Part shown: positions 51,283 to 59,392 of the stretch, piece after piece
Layout of the letters: every line of letters begins with the position of its first letter
Numbering within the stretch: position 1 is the first letter of the stretch
From: Kutzneria sp044547355
GTDB taxonomy: Bacteria; Actinomycetota; Actinomycetes; Mycobacteriales; Pseudonocardiaceae
Assembly: GCF_044547355.1 (NCBI RefSeq)
Contig: NZ_JBIUAG010000012.1
Span: 62,001-126,000, forward strand
DNA: 64,000 nt
Reading direction: 5' to 3'
Translations under genes and position numbers: made by a program
The notes under the pieces: generated by a model
What the model was told of the DNA's origin: nothing
The model's input: only the letters and a program-made list of their open reading frames with translations
Database searches by the model: none

Positions 51283-51954
51283 TCAGGCGGTGACGGGGCC
51301 CAGGAGGCTGAGCAGCAGGGCGATCCAGGCCAGGCCGAGGCCGCTGGCCACGCCCAACGCGACCCAGCGCCAGACCGGGACGTCGCGGGCCAGCCAGACC
51401 GAGGGCGACAGGCCGCCGATGATCACCACGTTGGCGATGACCGCCAGCCACAGGCTGGCCTGGGCCAGCGCCAACGACAGCGAGGTCACCGCGATCACGA
51501 TCATCAGGGCCACCACGACCGTCACGGTGAGCCCGGTGGCCCACGGCGTCGGCTCCCGCGCCGGGAAGTCCTCCTCGTGCTCCTCCTCCACCGGCGGCGT
51601 CGGGGCGATCGCCGGCTCGACCTCGTACACGTCGCCGGTGACCGGGTCGGCGTAGTCGATGGGCAGCCCCAGCTCGGTGGCCAGCCGGCCGGCCAGCTGG
51701 CGGCCCCGCCGGGTGACCAGGTCGCCGGCGGTGCCGCCGACCGGCTCGCGGTCGTTGGGCACGAGCGCGTGCGCGACCTCGGCCCACTCGTGCAGGGCGG
51801 AGGTCAGCTCGGCCGGCAGCGCGAGGGACCGGGGGTCGACCTCCCGCATCTGGGCGCCGTCGTGGCCGACCAGCACGGCACGGCCGCATCGGGCGTGAAG
51901 CTGCACGGAAGTCCCCTCCGACCGGTCGGCGTCTGCCTGCTCGACGGTACTCAC
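51283..51954 (-). CDS. DUF2537-type membrane protein
   Basis: A 223-residue protein. The first 130 residues are soluble (VQLHARCGRAVLVGHDGAQ, LATELGLPIDYADPVTGDVYEVEP), followed by an acidic stretch and three hydrophobic segments: GLTVTVVVALMIVIAVTSLSL, LWLAVIANVVIIGGLSPSVWL and WVALGVASGLGLAWIALLLS. This matches the actinobacterial DUF2537 layout, of unknown function, commonly found next to the TrmH/SpoU gene near sepH and serC. GTG at 51954 overlaps the stop of the methyltransferase gene, so the two are coupled. Confidence 0.75.
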   Translation of the reverse strand: MSTVEQADADRSEGTSVQLHARCGRAVLVGHDGAQMREVDPRSLALPAELTSALHEWAEVAHALVPNDREPVGGTAGDLVTRRGRQLAGRLATELGLPIDYADPVTGDVYEVEPAIAPTPPVEEEHEEDFPAREPTPWATGLTVTVVVALMIVIAVTSLSLALAQASLWLAVIANVVIIGGLSPSVWLARDVPVWRWVALGVASGLGLAWIALLLSLLGPVTA

Positions 51955-52754
51955 GACACCCCCAGCGCGTGAAACGCCACCGCGCCCGCGGTGGCGACAT
52001 TCAGGGAATCCACACCATCGGCCATCGGGATCTTCACGGCCACGTCGGCCGCCTCGATGGCCTCATCGGTCAGGCCGGGCCCCTCCGACCCCAGCAGCAG
52101 GGCCACCTTCTCTCCCGCCAGCTTGCATTCCCGCAGGTCGACGGCGTCGGCCCGAGGTGTCAGGGCGACGACGGTGAAGCCGTTGTCCCGCAACAGGTCC
52201 AGGCCGCGCGGCCACGGCCGCAGGTCGGCGAACGGAATCCGCAGCACATGCCCCATGGACACCCGCACGCTGCGCCGGTACAGCGGATCCGAGCAGCCGG
52301 CCCCGAGCAGCACGCCGTCCACGCTGAGCGCGGCGGCGTTGCGGAACAGGGCGCCGAGGTTCTCGTGGTCGCCGACGCCCTCCAGCACGGCCAGCATCCG
52401 GGCGTCCCGCATCAGCGCCACCGGATCCGGCTGCGGGGCGCGGTCGGCCGCCGCCAGCACGCCGCGATTCAGGTGAAATCCGACAACCTCGGCCATCACC
52501 TCGGCCGACACCGCGTAGGCGGGGCCGTCGAAATCACCCAGTTCGGGGACGAGCTCCTCGATCCGACGGGGGATGCCGAGCAGGCCGCGCAGCGGATAGG
52601 GCGAGTCCAGCAACCGGCGCACGACGATGACGCCCTCGGCGATCACCAGGCCGCGCCCGCCGGGCCGGTCCGGCCGCCGGTCGGCGGTGGTCAGGTCGCG
52701 GAAGTCGTCCAGCCTGGCGTCGGCGGGGTCGTCGATCTCGATCACCTGCGGCAC
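51951..52754 (-). CDS. TrmH/SpoU-family RNA 2'-O-methyltransferase
   Basis: A 267-residue SAM-dependent RNA methyltransferase with a knotted fold. Motif 1 NLGALFRNAAALSVDGVLLG is near residue 130, motif 2 VALLLGSEGPGLTDEAIEAAD near 215 and motif 3 VKIPMADGVDSLNVATAGAVA near 240, all intact. The N-terminal domain (LVIAEGVIVVRRLLDS) is a substrate-recognition domain. The target (rRNA or tRNA position) cannot be read. GTG at 52754 is the likely start. Confidence 0.9.
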   Translation of the reverse strand: MPQVIEIDDPADARLDDFRDLTTADRRPDRPGGRGLVIAEGVIVVRRLLDSPYPLRGLLGIPRRIEELVPELGDFDGPAYAVSAEVMAEVVGFHLNRGVLAAADRAPQPDPVALMRDARMLAVLEGVGDHENLGALFRNAAALSVDGVLLGAGCSDPLYRRSVRVSMGHVLRIPFADLRPWPRGLDLLRDNGFTVVALTPRADAVDLRECKLAGEKVALLLGSEGPGLTDEAIEAADVAVKIPMADGVDSLNVATAGAVAFHALGVS

Positions 52755-52964
52755 GAACGCAGTCTCTCACTGTTCGCCCATACCATGTTTCGGCCTTGCC
52801 AGGAGTGGTAATCCCAGGGCTTCTACCAGCGCATTCTCACCGGAAGTTATGCCAATGTGACAGAGTGCACCGTTTTGGCCGATGGGCAGGCCAAACCCGT
52901 TGTGTCACGGTGGGCATTCGCTTCAGGCGCCCGAGGATCCGGGCAGACCGAAGTGGGAGGCGGC

Positions 52965-54461
52965 ATGGGCAAGGACGTGTCCGACCGAACATTCAGTCGG
53001 GAGGACCGCCAGCGTTACCGCGAGAAGGTGCAGCGCTGTCTGGACGCGTTGGCCAGAATGCTCACGGATGACGTGTTCTCGTTCCCCCAACAGCAGATGG
53101 GGCTGGAGATCGAGCTGAACCTGGTCGACGAGAAGCTGCGACCGGCGATGACGAACTCCGTGGTGCTGGAGAAGATCGATGATCCCTCCTTCACCACCGA
53201 ACTCAGCCAGCACAACCTGGAGATCAACGTGCCACCCCGGCCGCTGGCCGGCAACGAGGCGGTTGACCTGGAACGCGAGCTGCGCCAGACCTTCGACAAC
53301 GCCGACGCCAAGGCGAAGGACGCGGGGGCGGCGATCGTGCTGATCGGGGTGCTGCCGACGCTGCGGCGGGAGCACTTCGATCCGCGCTGGCTGACCAGCA
53401 ATCGGCGCTACACGGTGCTCAACGACGAGATCTTCGCCGCCCGCGGCGAGGAGATGGTGCTGCACATGGAGGGTTCGCCGATGCCGGGCGGCGAGCCGGA
53501 ACGCCTGCGCAGCTACGCGGAATCCATTCTGCCGGAGGCGGCCTGCACCTCGGTGCAGCTGCATCTGCAGGTGCAGCCGGACCATTTCGCCGCGCACTGG
53601 AACGCGGCGCAGTGCCTGGCCGGCGTGCAGGTGGCGCTGGCCGCGAACTCGCCTTTCCTGCTGGGCAAGGCTTTGTGGCACGAGACCCGGATTCCGCTGT
53701 TCCAGCAGGCCACCGACACCCGGCCGCAGGAGTTGCAGAACCAGGGCGTGCGGCCGCGGGTCTGGTTCGGCGAGCGCTGGATCACCTCGATCTTCGACCT
53801 GTTCGAGGAGAACGTGCGCTACTTCCAGGGCCTGCTGCCGGTGATCGACGACGAGGACCCGATCGCCGAGCTGGCCGCCGGCCGCGCGCCGCAGCTGTCG
53901 GAACTGCGGCTGCACAACGGAACCGTGTGGCGGTGGAACCGCCCGGTGTACGACCTGGTCGACGGCGTGCCGCACCTGCGCGTGGAGAACAGGGTGCTGC
54001 CGGCCGGGCCGACCATTGTGGACATTCTGGCCAACGCCGCGTTCTTCTACGGCGCGCAGCGGGCGCTGGCCACCCAGGAACGTCCACTGTGGACGCAGAT
54101 GTCGTTCCAGGCGGCCGAGGAGAACCTCTACTCGGGCGCGCGGCACGGCATGGGCGCCCAGCTGTACTGGCCCGGCATCGGCTGGGTGCCGCCGGACGAG
54201 CTCGTGCTACGGCGGCTGCTGCCGATGGCCCACGAGGGCCTGCGGGAGCTGGGCGTCTCCGACGCCGCCCGCGAGCGCTATCTCGGCATCATCGAGCAGC
54301 GCTGCGTGGCCCGGCGGACCGGCTCGTCCTGGCAGCGGGAGACCGTCGCGCAGCTGGAGCAGCGCGGGGCCGACCGCGAGGCGGCGCTGATCGGCATGCT
54401 GCGCCGGTACGTCGACCTGATGCACGCCGGCAACCCGGTGCACACCTGGCCGGTCTGGTAG
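52965..54461 (+). CDS. Glutamate-cysteine ligase family (GCS2) protein
   Basis: A 498-residue carboxylate-amine ligase-like protein. Conserved GCS2-type segments are QQMGLEIELNLVDEKLRPAM near 43 (catalytic acidic residues), TELSQHNLEINVPPRPL near 80, LTSNRRYTVLNDEIFAARGEEM near 145 and TSVQLHLQVQPDHFAAHWNAAQ near 190. The family makes gamma-glutamyl amides, but mycothiol-producing actinobacteria normally lack glutathione, so the substrate is open. ATG at 52965 has GGGAGG upstream; earlier in-frame sequence is not conserved. It is divergent from the TrmH gene and upstream of sod. Confidence 0.82.
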   Translation: MGKDVSDRTFSREDRQRYREKVQRCLDALARMLTDDVFSFPQQQMGLEIELNLVDEKLRPAMTNSVVLEKIDDPSFTTELSQHNLEINVPPRPLAGNEAVDLERELRQTFDNADAKAKDAGAAIVLIGVLPTLRREHFDPRWLTSNRRYTVLNDEIFAARGEEMVLHMEGSPMPGGEPERLRSYAESILPEAACTSVQLHLQVQPDHFAAHWNAAQCLAGVQVALAANSPFLLGKALWHETRIPLFQQATDTRPQELQNQGVRPRVWFGERWITSIFDLFEENVRYFQGLLPVIDDEDPIAELAAGRAPQLSELRLHNGTVWRWNRPVYDLVDGVPHLRVENRVLPAGPTIVDILANAAFFYGAQRALATQERPLWTQMSFQAAEENLYSGARHGMGAQLYWPGIGWVPPDELVLRRLLPMAHEGLRELGVSDAARERYLGIIEQRCVARRTGSSWQRETVAQLEQRGADREAALIGMLRRYVDLMHAGNPVHTWPVW

Positions 54462-54483
54462 TCAAGAGAGACCATCGTCCTAG

Positions 54484-54519
54484 TTGCCACTATCTGGCAA
54501 TTGCTAGATAGTGGCAGCT
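54484..54519 (+). promoter_or_regulatory. Promoter and overlapping 28-bp operator of the superoxide dismutase gene
   Basis: TTGCCA (54484-54489) and GATAGT (54507-54512) are spaced by 17 bp, and the -10 ends 7 nt before the ATG at 54520. Superimposed is a near-perfect 28-bp dyad: CCACTATCT at 54487-54495 pairs with AGATAGTGG at 54506-54514, with GCAATTGC at its centre. TTGCC-N7-GGCAA (54484-54500) forms a second nested dyad. A repressor here would block polymerase completely. Confidence 0.6.
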
Positions 54520-55146
54520 ATGGCCCAGTACGTACTGCCCGACCTCGACTACGACTACGGCGCGCTCGAGCCGGCGATCATCGGCGAGATCAACGAGCTG
54601 CACCACGGCAAGCACCACGCCGCCTACGTCAAGGGCGCCAACGACACGATCGAGCAGATCGACGAGGCGCGGGACAAGGGCGCGTTCGGCTCCATCGTCG
54701 GGCTGGAGACCACGCTCGCCTTCCACCTGGCCGGCCACGCCCTGCACCAGGTGTGGTGGAAGAACCTGAGCCCGAACGGCGGCGACAAGCCGACCGGCGA
54801 GCTGGCGGCGGCGGTGGACGAGTTCTTCGGCTCGTTCGACGGCCTGCGCGCCCAGCTCAACGCGGCCGCCAGCACCATCCAGGGCTCCGGCTGGGGCATC
54901 CTGGCCTGGGAGCCGGTGGGCCGGCGGCTGATCACCCAGCAGCTCAAGGACCACCACTCGAACCTGTCGATCGCCACCACGCCGCTGCTGGCCTTCGACA
55001 TCTGGGAGCACGCGTACTACTTGCAGTACCGCAACCTCAAGGCCGACTACATCAACGCGCTGTGGAACGTCGTGAACTGGACCGACGTCAACGAGCGCTT
55101 CGAGGCGGCCCGAGCCGGCCGGAACGGCCTTCAGCTCACCCCCTGA
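54520..55146 (+). CDS. sodA: Iron/manganese superoxide dismutase
   Basis: A 208-residue cytosolic enzyme dismutating superoxide. Metal ligands are the His in NELHHGKHHAAYVKG near 28, the His in AFHLAGHALHQVWW near 75, and Asp plus His in LLAFDIWEHAYYLQYRN near 158-165. GSGWGILAWEPVGRR is the usual active-site wall. ATG at 54520 is preferred because it gives the family start MAQYVLPDL and fits leaderless initiation. GTG at 54511 is rejected. Whether it uses Fe or Mn is not decided. It ends at a strong hairpin. Confidence 0.94.
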   Translation: MAQYVLPDLDYDYGALEPAIIGEINELHHGKHHAAYVKGANDTIEQIDEARDKGAFGSIVGLETTLAFHLAGHALHQVWWKNLSPNGGDKPTGELAAAVDEFFGSFDGLRAQLNAAASTIQGSGWGILAWEPVGRRLITQQLKDHHSNLSIATTPLLAFDIWEHAYYLQYRNLKADYINALWNVVNWTDVNERFEAARAGRNGLQLTP

Positions 55147-55189
55147 ACCCGGCAGTGGATGCTCCGACAAGCCGAGCTGCCCGGAAAAA

Positions 55190-55221
55190 CCGAGGCCCCG
55201 TCGTCCGCGACGGGGCCTCGG
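55190..55221. terminator. Bidirectional terminator hairpin
   Basis: CCGAGGCCCCGTCG at 55190-55203 pairs with CGACGGGGCCTCGG at 55208-55221 around a 4-nt loop; an A-run precedes it, giving U-run termination for the minus-strand ohrR transcript. It lies between convergent sodA and ohrR. Confidence 0.8.
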
Positions 55222-55228
55222 TCCGTGC

Positions 55229-55675
55229 TCACGCCGTGTAGGCCTGCACCGACGTGGTGAGCTTGCCGAGCAGCCCACGCAGGGCCTCGAACTCGGCCAT
55301 CTCCAGGCCCATCGCCGTGCCGATGACCGGCGGCACGGACAGCGCCCGGTCGCGCAGCGCCACGCCCTCCTCGGTCAGGGCCACGGCCACCGACCGCTCG
55401 TCGTCGGCGCGGCGGGTGCGGCGCACGAGGCCGTTCGCCTCCAGCCGCTTGAGCAGCGGCGACAGCGTGCCGTAGTCCAGCTGGAGGGCATTGCCGACGT
55501 CCTTGACCGGGACGGTGCCGTGCTCCCAGAGCACCAGCAGCACCAGGTACTGCGGATAGGTCAGCCCCAGTTCGTCCAGCAGCGGCCGGTAGAGGGCGGT
55601 GACCGCACGGCTCGCCGCGTACAGCGAGAAGCACAGCTGGTCCCTCAGCAGCAACGGGTTGTCCGTGTCGTCCAT
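55229..55675 (-). CDS. ohrR: OhrR-type MarR regulator (organic hydroperoxide sensor)
   Basis: A 148-residue MarR repressor of the OhrR type. The N-terminus DNPLLLRDQLCFSLYAASRAVTALYRPLLDELGLTYPQY matches OhrR. Cys15 sits where the peroxide-sensing cysteine of this family lies. The winged helix is about 45-100 (VKDVGNALQLDYGTLSPLLKRLEANGLVRR, DDERSVAVALTEEG). ATG at 55675 is favoured by TATGAT ending 6 nt upstream (leaderless). It is divergent from an esterase instead of the usual ohr peroxidase gene. A 12-bp palindrome lies between them. Confidence 0.87.
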   Translation of the reverse strand: MDDTDNPLLLRDQLCFSLYAASRAVTALYRPLLDELGLTYPQYLVLLVLWEHGTVPVKDVGNALQLDYGTLSPLLKRLEANGLVRRTRRADDERSVAVALTEEGVALRDRALSVPPVIGTAMGLEMAEFEALRGLLGKLTTSVQAYTA

Positions 55676-55681
55676 GCCACA

Positions 55682-55731
55682 ATCATAACTTGCCAACTTA
55701 AGTTGTGCACGATCTAAACGTGTCCTAGTGT
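55682..55731. promoter_or_regulatory. Divergent ohrR/esterase promoters with OhrR operator
   Basis: The palindrome CAACTTAAGTTG at 55694-55705 is the probable OhrR site. Rightward, TTGTGC (55703-55708) and TAGTGT (55726-55731) are spaced 17 bp and lie 45 bp before the esterase ATG. Leftward, TATGAT (55687-55682) serves ohrR. The operator overlaps the rightward -35, so reduced OhrR should repress the esterase. Confidence 0.6.
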
Positions 55732-55775
55732 TATCGACATCAGGCCAGGAGCCCAGCAAGCCACAGGAGGAAGCC

Positions 55776-56705
55776 ATGAGCATCGTTCTCGAGCCGGCCG
55801 CCCAGGAGCTCGCCGACGCCACCGCCAAGCCGCCGTACCTGTTCGAACTGGGCCCGGCCGAGGGCCGCAAGGTGGTCGACGGCCTCCAGGCCGGCCCGGT
55901 CGACCAGCCCGAGGTGGACATCGAGGAGCTCACCGTCGAGGGCGTGCCGGCGCGCATCACCCGGCCCGTCGGCGCGACCGGCCCGCTGCCGGTGGTCGTC
56001 TACATCCACGGCGCCGGCTGGGTGTTCGGCGACGTGCAGACGCACGACCGCCTGGTGCGGGAGCTGACCGCCAAGACCGGCGCCGCGATCGTGTTCCCCG
56101 ACTACAGCCGCTCGCCCGAGGCCCGCTACCCCGTGGCCATCAACCAGAACTACGCCGTGGCCAAGTGGGTCTTCGAGCACGGCGCCGAGCACGACCTGGA
56201 CGCCACCCGCGTGGCCGTGGCCGGCGACTCGGTCGGCGGCAACATGACCGCCGCGCTGACGCTCATGGCCAAGCAGCGGGGCGAGTTCAGCTTCAAGCAG
56301 CAGGTGCTGTTCTACCCGGTGACCGACGCCTCGTTCGACACCGAGTCGTACCACCAGTTCGCCGAGGGCTACTACCTGCGCCGCGACGCCATGCAGTGGT
56401 TCTGGGACCAGTACACGACCGACGAGGCCCAGCGGGCCGAGATCACCGCCTCGCCGCTGCGCGCGACGATCGAGCAGCTGCGCGACCTGCCGCCGGCCCT
56501 GGTGATCACCGACGAGGCAGACGTGCTGCGGGACGAGGGCGAGGCCTACGCCGCCAAGCTGCGTGAGGCCGGCGTGCCCGTCACCGCCGTGCGCTACACC
56601 GGCGTGATCCACGACTTCGTGATGCTCAACGCGCTGCGCGACACCCACGCCGCCGAGGCCGCGATCGACCAGGCCGCCGACTTCCTCGCCCGTGCCCTGG
56701 CCTGA
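55776..56705 (+). CDS. HSL-family alpha/beta hydrolase (esterase) under OhrR control
   Basis: A 309-residue hormone-sensitive-lipase-type esterase. The oxyanion motif HGAGWVFGDVQTHDR is near residue 77 and the nucleophile elbow GDSVGGNMTAAL near 150 (Ser present). The acid lies in DEADVLRDEGEAY near 248 and the histidine in GVIHDFVMLNAL near 278. The catalytic triad is therefore complete, unlike the hydrolase at 3146. ATG at 55776 has CAGGAGGAAG upstream. It probably hydrolyses short acyl esters, perhaps of peroxidised lipids, given the OhrR neighbour; that link is inference. A terminator follows. Confidence 0.88.
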   Translation: MSIVLEPAAQELADATAKPPYLFELGPAEGRKVVDGLQAGPVDQPEVDIEELTVEGVPARITRPVGATGPLPVVVYIHGAGWVFGDVQTHDRLVRELTAKTGAAIVFPDYSRSPEARYPVAINQNYAVAKWVFEHGAEHDLDATRVAVAGDSVGGNMTAALTLMAKQRGEFSFKQQVLFYPVTDASFDTESYHQFAEGYYLRRDAMQWFWDQYTTDEAQRAEITASPLRATIEQLRDLPPALVITDEADVLRDEGEAYAAKLREAGVPVTAVRYTGVIHDFVMLNALRDTHAAEAAIDQAADFLARALA

Positions 56706-56710
56706 CGTGC

Positions 56711-56747
56711 GAGAAGGCCCCGGGTCTGCCGGACCCGGGGCCTTCTC
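56711..56747 (+). terminator. Terminator hairpin after the esterase gene
   Basis: GAGAAGGCCCCGGGTC at 56711-56726 pairs perfectly with GACCCGGGGCCTTCTC at 56732-56747, starting 5 bp after the stop codon. Confidence 0.8.
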
Positions 56748-56790
56748 TGTTCCCGAACTGACTGCCGCTCCCACCACGAAGCGGTTGAGA

Positions 56791-56809
56791 TTAGGTTAGC
56801 CTTACCTTC
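56791..56809. promoter_or_regulatory. Iron box (IdeR/DmdR-type) at the 3' end of fetB
   Basis: TTAGGTTAGCCTTACCTTC matches the 19-bp actinobacterial iron box consensus (TTAGGTTAGGCTAACCTAA) at 15 of 19 positions, including the whole left half. It overlaps the fetB stop codon (56802-56804). No gene starts beside it on either strand: fetB ends here and the esterase transcript ends just before. It may drive an antisense RNA or be a relic. Confidence 0.6.
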
Positions 56810-57557
56810 GCTCCGGGTCAACCCTCCTGACCCGGCCGAGTGCCACCAGCTCCACCACGATCACGATCGCCAGGGCCTCCACCGCCAGCAGCCCGAGCAG
56901 CACGACCAGCTGCAACGCCCCCGCCAGCCACACCGGCGAGCCGCCGAGCAGCATGCCGACAAAAGCACCCGGAAGGGTGACCAGGCCGACCGTGCGGGTC
57001 TGGTCCAGCGCCGGCAGCAAGGCATCCGCCGCCGGCTTGCGCACCAGCTCCCGGATCGCCACCGGCTCGGTGAAGCCCAGCGCCAGCGCCGCCTCGTACT
57101 CCCCGTGCCGCTGCTTGAGCGTGTCCAGCACCCGGCGCACCGACAGGGTCGTCGCCGTCATGCCGCCGCCGATCAGGATCCCGCCCATCGGCACCAGCGC
57201 GATCCCCGTCACCGGCAGCAGCCCCGTGCCCAGCAGCAGCGCCAGCGCCGGGATCACCCCCGCCACGATCGCCAGCCCCACCCAGGCCCCGCGCCAGCCC
57301 ACCCTCGTCCGCGCCGCCGACGTCGCCGTCGCCACCACGGCCATCAGCAGCAGGAACGCCCCGGTCAGCCCCAGCGAGGCCAGCACCGCCGTGATCACCG
57401 CGGACACGACCGCCAGCTGAAGCACCGCCCTCAACGCGGCGAAGACCACCGGCCAGGGCGGCATCAACCGCCCCGCCCACACCACGAACGCCGCCGCCGC
57501 CGTGAACACGACGCAGACGACCACCAGCGGCAGCCACCCCACCGATCCCGAGATCAC
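56802..57557 (-). CDS. FetB-like (UPF0014) ABC permease
   Basis: A 251-residue integral membrane protein with about seven helices. It matches the UPF0014/FetB family: ALRAVLQLAVVSAVITAVL near 42, VPMGGILIGGGMTATTLSVRRV near 123, ALALGFTEPVAIRELVRKPAADALLPALDQTRTVGLVTLPGAFVGMLLGG-type sequence near 155-205. FetAB exports iron and protects against oxidative stress in Escherichia coli. The ATPase partner FetA is not adjacent. ATG at 57557 is the likely start. An iron box overlaps the 3' end, and a family C hairpin lies upstream. Confidence 0.8.
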   Translation of the reverse strand: MISGSVGWLPLVVVCVVFTAAAAFVVWAGRLMPPWPVVFAALRAVLQLAVVSAVITAVLASLGLTGAFLLLMAVVATATSAARTRVGWRGAWVGLAIVAGVIPALALLLGTGLLPVTGIALVPMGGILIGGGMTATTLSVRRVLDTLKQRHGEYEAALALGFTEPVAIRELVRKPAADALLPALDQTRTVGLVTLPGAFVGMLLGGSPVWLAGALQLVVLLGLLAVEALAIVIVVELVALGRVRRVDPERR

Positions 57558-57572
57558 CGCCCCATCTTGAGT

Positions 57573-57621
57573 TTGGAAGGGGACCTTCCTCCACTCGGAG
57601 TGGAGGAAGGTCCCCTTCCCA
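57573..57621. terminator. Hairpin, family C copy 3
   Basis: TTGGAAGGGGACCTTCCTCC and the following ACTC (57573-57596) pair with 57598-57621. Compared with copies 1 and 2, both arms carry coordinated substitutions (GGACCTTCC versus GGGCTTTCC), so pairing is preserved. It lies just after the minus-strand MFS gene ending at 57625. Confidence 0.7.
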
Positions 57622-57624
57622 ACG

Positions 57625-58941
57625 TCAGGCGGCCTCGGGGACGGTGCGGCGGCGGAGCAGGGAGCGGAGGCTGATGTCGGCGCGGCGCATGAGGATCAGG
57701 CCGCAGGCCGCCGTGGCGACCACGGACACGATGCCGCCGGCGATGAACGGGGCGCGGCCGCCGAAGGCGTCGGCCAGCCAGCCGGTCAGGGGACCGCCGA
57801 TGGGGTTGCCGCCCAGGAAGACAAGCATGTACAGGCCCATCACCCGGCCCCGCATCTGCGGGGTCACCGACAGCTGCACAGTGCTGTTGGCGGTGGTGGT
57901 GAAGGTCATCAGGGCCATGCCGATGGGGATCAGCATCAGCCCGAAGGCCAGGTACGACGGCATCACGCCGAGGATGATCTCCAGCACGCCGAACACGAGC
58001 CCGCCGATGAACAGCATGCGCAGCCGGGGCCGGCCGCGGGTGCTGCGCCGGGCGGCCAGGGTGGCGCCGGACAGGGTGCCGACGGCGAGCATGGTGGACA
58101 GCAGGCCGTAGCCGTCGGCGTCCTGGTGGAAGACGTTGGCGGCGGCGACCGCGAGCGTGGTGAAGAAGGTCATGCCGAAGGTGCTGACCAGGAACACGAG
58201 CACCATCAGCATCACCAGGTCGGGCCGTCCGCGCACGTAGCGCAGGCCTTCCAGCAGCTGGCCCCGCTCGCGTGGTGCCGGCGTGCCCCGGTGCAGCCGG
58301 GACGCGTCCATCAGCGCCAGACCGGTGAGCACGGCGGCGAAGCTGACGAAGTTGCCGAGGAACACCCAGCCGGTGCCAATCAGCGTGATCAGCACGCCGG
58401 CGATGGCCGGCCCGACGATCCGGGCCAGGTTGAAGGTCATCGAGTTCAGCGCGACGGCGTTGGTGACCTGGGCCTTGCCGACCATCTCGACCACGAACGA
58501 CTGGCGCACCGGCGTCTCGACCGCGGAGAAGCAGCCCAGCACGAAGCAGAAGACGTACACCTGCCACAGCTGCGCGACGCCGGTGACGTCCAGCAGGCCC
58601 AGGCCGAGGGCGCAGATGCCCATCGCGGCCTGCAACAGCATCAGCAGCCGCCGCTTGTCCATCCGGTCGGCGAGCACGCCGGCCCACAGCGACAGGAACA
58701 GCGTGGGTAAGAACTGGAGGGCGGCGGCGATGCCCAGGGCGATCGGGTCCTTGCCGGACAGCTCCAGGACCAGCCAGTCCTGGGCCACCCGCTGCATCCA
58801 GGTGCCGATAAGCGAGACGATCTGCCCGCCGGCGAAGAGTCGGTAGTTGCGCTCACGCAGCGAACCGAACATTCCGGTCGTGCGCGGGGTTGCCGAGGTG
58901 TGCTTCTGCTCTGTTCCGGTGCTCCCCGCGTATGCCGGCAC
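57625..58941 (-). CDS. MFS exporter in a MarR-MFS pair
   Basis: A 438-residue 12-helix MFS_3-type transporter. It begins with a soluble 25-residue segment, then NYRLFAGGQIVSLIGTWMQRVAQDWLVLEL. Later come FVVEMVGKAQVTNAVALNSMTFNLARIVGPAIAG near 165 and TTTANSTVQLSVTPQMRGRVMGLYML near 345. The start is uncertain: GTG 58941 (used) or ATG 58872 just before the first helix. The gene follows a marR gene by 16 bp and is probably regulated with it. Drug efflux is a likely role. Confidence 0.85.
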   Translation of the reverse strand: MPAYAGSTGTEQKHTSATPRTTGMFGSLRERNYRLFAGGQIVSLIGTWMQRVAQDWLVLELSGKDPIALGIAAALQFLPTLFLSLWAGVLADRMDKRRLLMLLQAAMGICALGLGLLDVTGVAQLWQVYVFCFVLGCFSAVETPVRQSFVVEMVGKAQVTNAVALNSMTFNLARIVGPAIAGVLITLIGTGWVFLGNFVSFAAVLTGLALMDASRLHRGTPAPRERGQLLEGLRYVRGRPDLVMLMVLVFLVSTFGMTFFTTLAVAAANVFHQDADGYGLLSTMLAVGTLSGATLAARRSTRGRPRLRMLFIGGLVFGVLEIILGVMPSYLAFGLMLIPIGMALMTFTTTANSTVQLSVTPQMRGRVMGLYMLVFLGGNPIGGPLTGWLADAFGGRAPFIAGGIVSVVATAACGLILMRRADISLRSLLRRRTVPEAA

Positions 58942-58957
58942 TCGTCCGCCGCCCCCT

Positions 58958-59392
58958 TTACTGGCCCGCCATCCGGTCGATGATCTCGGCCGCGTGCGCG
59001 AGCAGTTCGCGTTCCGAGTCGTCCAATTCCGCCAGCCGCGAGTCCAGCCAGGCTTCCCTGGCCGACACCTCGGCCCGCAGATAGGCGGAGCCCTGGTCGG
59101 TGAGCTCGACGATGGCCTGCCGGCCGTCGGTGGGGTGCGGGCGCCGGGACACGAAGCCGTAGTCCTCGAGCGCCGAGATCACCCTGGTCATCGACGGCGG
59201 CTGGACACCCTCCTTGGCGGCCAGCTCGCCCGGGGTCAGCGGCCCGCACTTGCGCAGCGCGGACAGGGCCGACACCTGGGTCAGCGTGACCGAGGAGTTG
59301 GTGCGTTGGGCCCGCAGCCGACGGTTGAGCCGCACGACGGCCAGCCGCAACCGGCTGGCCAGCGCTGGCTCGTTCGACTCGGGTTCCGCCAT
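58958..59392 (-). CDS. MarR-family regulator of the MFS exporter
   Basis: A 144-residue winged-helix MarR protein. Dimerisation helices flank a DNA-binding core (about 35-95): VTLTQVSALSALRKCGPLTPGELAAKEGVQPPSMTRVISALEDYGFVSRR-type sequence, then DGRQAIVELTDQGSAYL. ATG at 59392 is chosen because TATGCT ends 6 nt upstream (leaderless); upstream in-frame codons would lie in the operator. The operator dyad at 59393-59417 abuts its start, suggesting autoregulation with the MFS gene. Confidence 0.87.
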   Translation of the reverse strand: MAEPESNEPALASRLRLAVVRLNRRLRAQRTNSSVTLTQVSALSALRKCGPLTPGELAAKEGVQPPSMTRVISALEDYGFVSRRPHPTDGRQAIVELTDQGSAYLRAEVSAREAWLDSRLAELDDSERELLAHAAEIIDRMAGQ

